A model generated the notes under the pieces. That model was not told the DNA's origin, ran no database searches, and saw only the letters and a program-made list of their open reading frames with translations. The position numbers and the translations under genes were made by a program. A DNA stretch of 64,000 bases from assembly GCA_910574455.1 (NCBI GenBank), contig CAJSYZ010000008.1, positions 4,032,707 to 4,096,706 on the forward strand, read 5' to 3'. The stretch comes from Trichaptum fuscoviolaceum. Taxonomy: Eukaryota > Basidiomycota > Agaricomycetes > Hymenochaetales > Trichaptaceae. Positions 58,288 to 64,000 of the stretch are shown here, in pieces; the stretch's first letter is position 1; every line of letters begins with the position of its first letter.

Positions 58288-61200
58288 CTACTTCAGCTTG
58301 TGCAACTCCTTGTATGCTGATAGAAGTTCTTCTGAATGCTTTAGTGCGTCTTCTGAGGCCCATGTGTTGTTACTAGTCGGGTATCCTAACCATTTGATAA
58401 GGTACTTTCTTCGATTCGGGGCTCCTTTGTGCTGTAGAATTGCTTCTACTTCGAATTCTTCTTCTCCATCGATAAGGTCAGGTGGAGGTTTTGAATAGGC
58501 TGGCCCATGTTCTACTGTCTCGGTGTTGGGAGTTAGAAGGGAGGCGTGGAATACAGGGTGAATCTTCCAAGTTCTAGGCAGTTCGAGCTCATAGACATTA
58601 TCCCTGAGTTTTCGCTTGATAACGAAGGGTCCTTCGCGTTTTGATTGAAACTTTGAGGGTAGTCCGGTTCTTCGGAGGTTCCTTGCTTCTAACCATACAG
58701 ATTGTCCAATGTATAGTGGCTTGAATTGGGTAGATTGAGCTTCGCGTTGATATTCCTGTGCGAGAGTTAGAGCTGCTTCTGCGTCATTTCGGAGTTCTAG
58801 TATCTTTGATAGTCGATTCTTGAGAGTCGGAATGTTGCTATCAAGTTCCGATTTTTCCGAGGGGAATGATGTTGGATCATATCCCATTAGTAGTCGAAAA
58901 GGGGTCTGTTCCGTGGTTGAATGTTTCCGATTGTTGTGTGTGAATTCCATGAGGGGGATGTATTTGCTCCAGAGGTGGGGGTGATTTGCTGCATAGATCC
59001 TGAAGTATGCTTCGATCTCCTGATTGCTGCGCTCTGCTTGTCCGTCAGTCTGTGGGTGATATGCTGTAGACATTGCCTGCTTGATGTGAAGCAAACGGCA
59101 TAACTGTCTGAACACCATAGATGCAAACTGTGGTCCTCGATCCGAGATTATTTTCCTTGGTAATCCGAATCGTCTGTACACATTGTCGAAGTACAGTTGT
59201 GCAGTGTCTAGTGCAGTGATCGTCTTGGTGCATGGAGTGAGTACAATCGCCTTGGTGCAGTCATGATCCACAATAACACATATGCTGTCGAATCCATCAG
59301 ATTCTGGGAGGTCTGTGATGAAATCAATGTTGACGGTTGCAAACGGGTAAGTGTCTTTATCTGCGATGATCGGGTTGAGTGGAGGTACAAGAGGATGGTG
59401 GTTGATCTTCATCTGTTGACAGATAGCACATCCTTGGATGTATTTCGTCACGAACTGTTGCATTCTTGGCCAGTAATATGTTCGTCGAATTTGTTCCATT
59501 GTATTCGCTACTCCAGGGTGGTTTCGAGTTGGTAAGTCATGATATAGTTGTAAGAGGTTGCGCATGATTTCCGTGTTCCTTGGCACATAGATCTTGTTCC
59601 TGAAGTGTACCAATTGATCCTTGATTGTGAAGTCGGTCATTTTGGGTTTGGTGAGTGGTAATTCTTTCTGTAGAAGGCTCATCGCTTCCTGAATATCTCC
59701 AGTTTCTTTGCGTATTTGGAGGTGAAGGTCATCGACATCGATGATGTTCCTGTCATCTTCTTCGGCTTCTTCAATTCGGGTGGCTAGGAGTTCCATTTCT
59801 TTGAGAAAAACTTTCCCTGGTAGAAGTGTAACTTCGTTGCTAAGTTCTCCTTCCGTTTTAAAATGGTCCGCACGTCGGGATAGAGCATCGGATTGGATCA
59901 TGTGTTTTCCTGGTATGGCTTGTATCTTGTAATTGTATCTTGAGAGTTCATTCTGCCATCGAGCTTGTCGAGGGGTCAAGCGTTGGGGTTGTCTCCAATA
60001 AGTCAGATTCTTGTGGTCGCAATGAATCGTAACTGTATGCGGGCTTCCAAGTAGATAGTGTCTCCACATTTGGAGTGCTCGAATAATAGCAAATAATTCT
60101 CTGTCATATATTTGCCAGTTGCGTTGCGTCGGGTTGAGAGCTTGAGAAATATAACCTATGGGTTTGAGTTGACCGTTTTCGTCATGTTGGCGTAGTGCTG
60201 CGCCGGTAGCTACGGCTGAGGCGTCCGTTTCAAGGTAAAATGGTTTGTGTGGGTCGGGTTGCATAAGGAGGGGTTCCTTCGAAAAGAGTTCCTTGAGCGT
60301 CTGAAAAGCCTTTTCACATTTGTCTGTCCAGACAAAAGGTGTGTCCTTCCGTTTAAGTTGATCGAGTGGTCGGCATATAGTTGCATAGTTCGGAATGAAT
60401 CTGCGATAGAAGTTGGTAAAACCTGTAAATGATCTAACGTCCTTGAGATTCTTCGGAGTGGTCCAGTCGAGTATCCCTTGTATCTTGGAGGGGTCTGTCT
60501 TGATCTTTGATTCCGAAATGATGTAACCAAGAAATGGTACTTCGAGTTGGTGAAATCGGCATTTTGCTGGTTTGACGTAGAGTTTATTGTCCTTTAGGAT
60601 TTGAAAAACGTCTTTGGTGTTTTCAATGAGCTGCTTGAGAGTCGGGGCATGAATGAGTAGGTCGTCCATGTAAACAATGACCTTGTTCTGGCGTATTTGC
60701 TCTGCTAGAATGTCATTCATGAAGCGTTGAAAAACCGCAGGTGAGTTGCCTAGACCGAAAAACATAACGGTTGGCTGATAGAGTTTCCTGTTGCATACGA
60801 AGGCTGCTTTCCATTGATCAGATTCCTTGATGCGAATGTTGTGATAACCTTGTCGGATATCAAGGGTAGTGAAGTATTTGGATCCTCGGAGCTGATCGAG
60901 TAATTGCTGCGAGTTCGGCATAGGATATGCATCTTTGACTGTATGCGAGTTAAGGTATCTGTAGTCCTGTACTGGTCGAAGTGTTCCATCTTTCTTATCA
61001 ATAAAGAAGAAAGGTGATGCCATTGGGGAGTTCGATTCCTTGATAAATCCTTTGCTGAGCAAGTCGTCAATTAACGTAGTGAGAATCGGTTGTTGATGGT
61101 ATGGGACCGGGTAAGGTTTGTGAATTTTCGGCACAAAACTTGGTAACGTTTTGATCTCCATATCATAGGGTCGGGCAGGGGGGTAGGTTTGGATTTCATT

Positions 61201-61716
61201 TTCTGAGAAGATGTCCGCATATTCCGAATATTCGTCTGGAATATTAAGTTTCTCCTTCGGCTTTTGCTTTTGCTGTTCGAGTCGAGTAGAGACCGTGATC
61301 TTGTTGATAGTGATTGTGTCATCATTCCAGTTAATCTGGGGCTTCGCCTGCTTGAACCAAGGTAGTCCTAGAATAACATCGTCGCTTGGAATGTGTGTCC
61401 GATAAAAGATTGTCGAGGTTGAATGAGGGTGGGTGAGATTCAATCGGATCCGTTCTGAAACTGTTCCGTTCTTGTTCAGAGTTCCATCGGCATTGCTAAC
61501 TTGTAAAGCTTTATCAAGTTTATGCATTTTGATGTTGAGCTTATCAACTAGATCCGAGTTGATAAAGTTCAGTTGTGCTCCGGTGTCAAGAAGGGCATTG
61601 ATAGTGATGAGGCGTCCGTTAACGAGTAATTTGACCGGGATTCGAAATGATGAGATGTTGCCATTTAGAACAACCGTGTTGAGTTGAACCGGGTTAACCA
61701 ACTCTGAGCTGTTCAA
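58288..61716 (-). CDS. pol: gypsy-3 Pol polyprotein
   Basis: 1142 codons, no stop, closely similar to gypsy-2 Pol across its length. Protease (LLDTGAQLNFINSDLV), reverse transcriptase (YMDD near residue 349), RNase H (LETDASAVATGAALRQ), integrase HHCC finger (YHDLPTRNHPG...YYWPRM...GCAICQQM), integrase core (VNIDFITDLPE; SDRGPQF) and C-terminal chromodomain (EFEVEAILQHKG...YLIKWLGYPTSNNTW). It begins in the -1 frame at the gag stop without an ATG. The chromodomain probably directs integration to marked chromatin, as known for chromoviruses. Confidence 0.95.
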   Translation of the reverse strand: MNSSELVNPVQLNTVVLNGNISSFRIPVKLLVNGRLITINALLDTGAQLNFINSDLVDKLNIKMHKLDKALQVSNADGTLNKNGTVSERIRLNLTHPHSTSTIFYRTHIPSDDVILGLPWFKQAKPQINWNDDTITINKITVSTRLEQQKQKPKEKLNIPDEYSEYADIFSENEIQTYPPARPYDMEIKTLPSFVPKIHKPYPVPYHQQPILTTLIDDLLSKGFIKESNSPMASPFFFIDKKDGTLRPVQDYRYLNSHTVKDAYPMPNSQQLLDQLRGSKYFTTLDIRQGYHNIRIKESDQWKAAFVCNRKLYQPTVMFFGLGNSPAVFQRFMNDILAEQIRQNKVIVYMDDLLIHAPTLKQLIENTKDVFQILKDNKLYVKPAKCRFHQLEVPFLGYIISESKIKTDPSKIQGILDWTTPKNLKDVRSFTGFTNFYRRFIPNYATICRPLDQLKRKDTPFVWTDKCEKAFQTLKELFSKEPLLMQPDPHKPFYLETDASAVATGAALRQHDENGQLKPIGYISQALNPTQRNWQIYDRELFAIIRALQMWRHYLLGSPHTVTIHCDHKNLTYWRQPQRLTPRQARWQNELSRYNYKIQAIPGKHMIQSDALSRRADHFKTEGELSNEVTLLPGKVFLKEMELLATRIEEAEEDDRNIIDVDDLHLQIRKETGDIQEAMSLLQKELPLTKPKMTDFTIKDQLVHFRNKIYVPRNTEIMRNLLQLYHDLPTRNHPGVANTMEQIRRTYYWPRMQQFVTKYIQGCAICQQMKINHHPLVPPLNPIIADKDTYPFATVNIDFITDLPESDGFDSICVIVDHDCTKAIVLTPCTKTITALDTAQLYFDNVYRRFGLPRKIISDRGPQFASMVFRQLCRLLHIKQAMSTAYHPQTDGQAERSNQEIEAYFRIYAANHPHLWSKYIPLMEFTHNNRKHSTTEQTPFRLLMGYDPTSFPSEKSELDSNIPTLKNRLSKILELRNDAEAALTLAQEYQREAQSTQFKPLYIGQSVWLEARNLRRTGLPSKFQSKREGPFVIKRKLRDNVYELELPRTWKIHPVFHASLLTPNTETVEHGPAYSKPPPDLIDGEEEFEVEAILQHKGAPNRRKYLIKWLGYPTSNNTWASEDALKHSEELLSAYKELHKLK

Positions 61717-62879
61717 AAATTTGCAGCATCATAGTTGCCGTATTCATCGAAATCTTCATTGTCAAGTTCATCCAAAGTGTTGAATAGTTCCTCTCGAGAT
61801 TGATCATCAAGACTGGTAATAATCTCGTTGATTTGATATGCCTTGTCTTCCAGGGTGTCCGTTTCATCATAGTCATCGTCATCCACTTCCATTGCATTGA
61901 TTCGGGGCTTGAATCTGCGTTTAGCACCTGGGAAGCGTCCTTGGGGTTTTCCTCTAGGTTTGAAAGAGTTCCTAGGACGGGATGGGCGTTTGGGGCATTT
62001 GTTCGCCATATGACCAGGTTTTTCGCAATAGAAACAAAGACCTTTGTCTCTAGCTTCCTTCTGCTTCTCTGGGGTGAGCTTGTTGAAATACATAGCATTG
62101 ATATTGAATTCTTCCATCTTGTCTTCGAGTGAAGGTTCCGATTCCGGTTCCGGGTCGGAGTCAATTTCCATTTCATGAATTCGATATCTGCGATTGAATC
62201 GGCGTTTCGGATAGCTGTACTTTCTCCTAAAGAATTGTGAAGGTTTCTGTTGATGAGGGGGGTTCATCCTTTCGTATTGTAGACCAAATTTGAGGGCATT
62301 CTCGTAGTACGGGTCCATGAGAGGTTTGCCTGCTGTGTCCTTTGCCATGTTGTCTTCAATTCGGATTAGTTCCTTTTGGATCGAAATTGGAAGGCCTTTC
62401 TTGAACAGATTGGTAAGAACTGTGGTGTCTTCAATTCCTGCATCGTAAGCTAGTCGTTGGAATTCATAGACATATTGATCTGTGCGCATGCCGGGGGTTT
62501 GCTTGAGTTTCATAAGTTCTTCATATGCGTCTGCAATGTAGTCTGCAGATATGAAGTGTTCTCGAAAATCTTTCTTGAATTTTGCCCAAGTATAATCCCA
62601 TGGTTTTCCGTCGGCTAGTTTCTTGTTTCCTTTGGTAATGATGCTGTTTATGAAGGTACCAGCTGATCCTAGATTGCAGAATGTGGCTGCAAGTCGAACC
62701 TTGTCTTCATCTGTAGTGTAACCGGGTGTGAGAATGATGTAATTCTCCATGAGATCGAGCCATCGTCTAGCATCCTTGCGACTGCCATCGAAGTTGAATG
62801 GTTTATTGGCTCCATTCCTGCGTTCTTCGATTTTGTCCGGGGGTCCAGATGTGTTGGCTGCTCCTCCAGAAGTTCCCAT
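61713..62879 (-). CDS. gag: gypsy-3 Gag
   Basis: 388 residues from ATG 62877-62879, the first ATG after a leader with none. GANKPFNFDG, a capsid-like region (RRWLDLMENYI; AKFKKDFREHFISADYIADA; MRTDQYVYEFQRLAYDAGI), CCHC knuckle (CFYCEKPGHMANKC) and an acidic tail. The final codons GCA AAT TTT TGA carry the A AAT TTT slip site into pol. The uninterrupted frame here shows what the split gypsy-2 gag looked like before the fold-back insertion. Confidence 0.9.
   Translation of the reverse strand: MGTSGGAANTSGPPDKIEERRNGANKPFNFDGSRKDARRWLDLMENYIILTPGYTTDEDKVRLAATFCNLGSAGTFINSIITKGNKKLADGKPWDYTWAKFKKDFREHFISADYIADAYEELMKLKQTPGMRTDQYVYEFQRLAYDAGIEDTTVLTNLFKKGLPISIQKELIRIEDNMAKDTAGKPLMDPYYENALKFGLQYERMNPPHQQKPSQFFRRKYSYPKRRFNRRYRIHEMEIDSDPEPESEPSLEDKMEEFNINAMYFNKLTPEKQKEARDKGLCFYCEKPGHMANKCPKRPSRPRNSFKPRGKPQGRFPGAKRRFKPRINAMEVDDDDYDETDTLEDKAYQINEIITSLDDQSREELFNTLDELDNEDFDEYGNYDAANF
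61715..61723 (-). promoter_or_regulatory. gypsy-3 gag-pol -1 frameshift site (A AAT TTT)
   Basis: Same heptamer and same spacing to the gag TGA as in gypsy-2; pol is open in the -1 frame from this point. Confidence 0.7.
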
Positions 62880-63718
62880 TGGTGGCGATGGAGGTGGAGG
62901 TGGCGGTGGAGGTGGCGGTTCAGGGGTTGGGGAATTAGACTTTTTGGGTTGGTAGTCAGGGTCGAAGGGATTTTCGTGATCCGAGTAGTACTTTAACTCT
63001 TCTTCTTCCGGAAGTTCTTCTTGCTTTGGAGGTTGAGAAGGGTCTTCAGGGGCTTTTCCCTTGTCAGTGCCTTTTGATTCTGTCCGAAGTCTGAGAGTTT
63101 CAAATTGGTCCGCTAGATTTGTGAGGACTGATAGCTCTTCCGATGTTTGCTGAGTAGAAGGTCCAGCAAATGATCGGCTGTGTCTGACTCTTGAGGGGCT
63201 CCCAAGAAGGGGGTGGATAGGAGAGGTTTCCTCCTTAGTTCGATGAGTAGAAGGTCGGGGAGTATTGGGGTCGGGTTGGGTGGTAGGAGGTGGGGTACTT
63301 GGGGGTGCGACTGGGGATGTGGCTGCAGTTAATGCGGTAGATTGTGAAGTGTTTGTATCAAGCGGTGAAGGGGGGAGTAAGTGGGTAAGAGTAAGAGGGG
63401 ATGGTCTGGACTGGGGTTGATTTAGTCCGTGTAACTCTTGGTAACGTTCCTCAGCGTCTTCCGGGTCAACTGCTTGATAATTTGTGTTGTATCTGCGGTA
63501 AAATTCTCCGGGGTGGTGTCGATATCTTTTTGGGATAGCTTTCCACTCTCTTCCTTGCTTGCTGAAGTAGATGTATTCGGAATGAAATCCTCGAGCTCTA
63601 TACCAACAGCGTTCCGAGTAGTCGAAGTATGAATTTTCCGGGGGGTAGGGAGGTAGTGATTCAAATGAGGTGTCAAGGTGAGGGGTGTCCGGTAGTTGTG
63701 ATCGAGGTGCCAGAGTGT
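62880..63718 (-). CDS. methionine-free N-terminal extension of the gypsy-3 gag frame
   Basis: About 280 codons in the Gag frame directly upstream of the Gag ATG, open back to a TGA near 63718 and lacking any methionine. Blocks are shared with gypsy-2: W(K/R)AI, an FYR...NT.Y segment, DQFETLR against GQFEGLR, and a Pro-run just before the start. Protein-level similarity between diverged elements argues that it is translated, by a route other than AUG initiation within this stretch. Confidence 0.55.
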
Positions 63719-64000
63719 CTAATCAGTAGTTTGGATTCCGTTTGTCTGATACTGTGCCGGAATCGGGGGTACTGGGGGAATAGGGGTGGCTTGTCGAATG
63801 GGACGGTTCGGGGGTGAAATGAGTGGAATGTCACTTGGGGATAGGCTAGGTTGACAACCGCAGCGATTGATATAGGTTTGAACGTCTTCTTCAACGTCAG
63901 GCCAATAGCAAACGTAATCTAGATGTTCCCTGGTGGTTTGGACTGTGTAATGATAGTTGGTTTCCGGATGGATGTGTGCTGCGTATATAAGATCGTTTCG
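63719..64000 (-). CDS. integrase-type H2C2-like frame upstream of gypsy-3 gag (partial)
   Basis: It ends at TAG 63719-63721 and its start lies beyond the window. It reads LIYAAHIHPETNYHYTVQTT, then REHLDYVCYWPDVEEDVQTY and INRCGCQ, the H...H...YWP...C-x-C pattern of an integrase zinc finger, followed by a Pro-rich tail. Homologous to gypsy-2 39432-40030. No ATG is visible in the frame. Confidence 0.5.
   Translation of the reverse strand, partial: RNDLIYAAHIHPETNYHYTVQTTREHLDYVCYWPDVEEDVQTYINRCGCQPSLSPSDIPLISPPNRPIRQATPIPPVPPIPAQYQTNGIQTTD

Larger units (their letters stand above)
54931..64000 (-). mobile_element. large Ty3/gypsy chromovirus 'gypsy-3', 5' end beyond the window
   Basis: The 3' LTR is at 54931-55476. 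Moving right on the minus strand come a 3' non-coding block, ORFs C, B, A, D, pol, gag and the AUG-free leader, the same order as gypsy-2. Pol shares most residues with gypsy-2 Pol, but gag and the accessory proteins differ substantially, so these are two families of one lineage. The 5' LTR and target duplication cannot be seen. Confidence 0.92.
62880..64000 (-). promoter_or_regulatory. gypsy-3 AUG-free 5' leader (visible part)
   Basis: No ATG in any coding-strand frame from the Gag ATG to the window edge (1.12 kb), while the opposite strand has many. Same property as the gypsy-2 leader. Confidence 0.75.

Overview
The window looks like a transposon-rich, accessory part of a basidiomycete (agaricomycete, probably wood-decay) genome. 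The evidence is short 47-75 nt GT-AG introns, a decayed AA14-type lytic polysaccharide monooxygenase gene, a decayed coatomer beta-prime gene, and several recent LTR retrotransposons. By my boundaries about two thirds of the 64 kb is mobile DNA.

Layout. 0.3-2.4 kb: one host gene for a Q/P-rich, probably nuclear protein. 2.8-6.1 kb: gene debris, including an AA14-like pseudogene with several frame breaks. 6.4-10.1 kb: two uncharacterised genes on the minus strand. A paralogue of the first reappears at 12.1-26.1 kb, split by two young insertions, each with a 5-bp target duplication: a Ty3/gypsy chromovirus (12136-18841) and a Ty1/copia element (20185-25135). 28.2-41.7 kb: a large minus-strand gypsy element ('gypsy-2') whose gag is interrupted by a 2.56 kb fold-back element with arms of about 1 kb. 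41.8-48.5 kb: coatomer beta-prime and protein-kinase pseudogenes. A 2.4 kb solo LTR sits inside the coatomer pseudogene, and a second, inverted copy lies just beyond the kinase, inside a remnant of a paralogue of the 9.5-10.1 kb gene. 51.4-54.8 kb: a complete Tc1/mariner-like DNA transposon with an intron-containing DDE transposase. 54.9-64.0 kb: a second large gypsy element ('gypsy-3') that runs off the right edge.

The most unusual material is in gypsy-2 and gypsy-3, which are related but clearly diverged. Both have (i) an AUG-free 5' region, about 2.9 kb from the predicted promoter to the Gag AUG in gypsy-2 and at least 1.1 kb in gypsy-3, with no ATG in any coding-strand frame although that region contains conserved methionine-free open frames; (ii) an integrase-type H2C2 zinc-finger-like frame upstream of gag; (iii) a gag/pol junction with an A AAT TTT slippery heptamer directly before the gag stop; and (iv) four co-linear accessory ORFs (called D, A, B and C here) between pol and the 3' LTR, one ending in a conserved Cys-rich motif. 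I recognise none of the four. Together they suggest a chromovirus lineage with unusual translational control and an undescribed accessory gene cassette.
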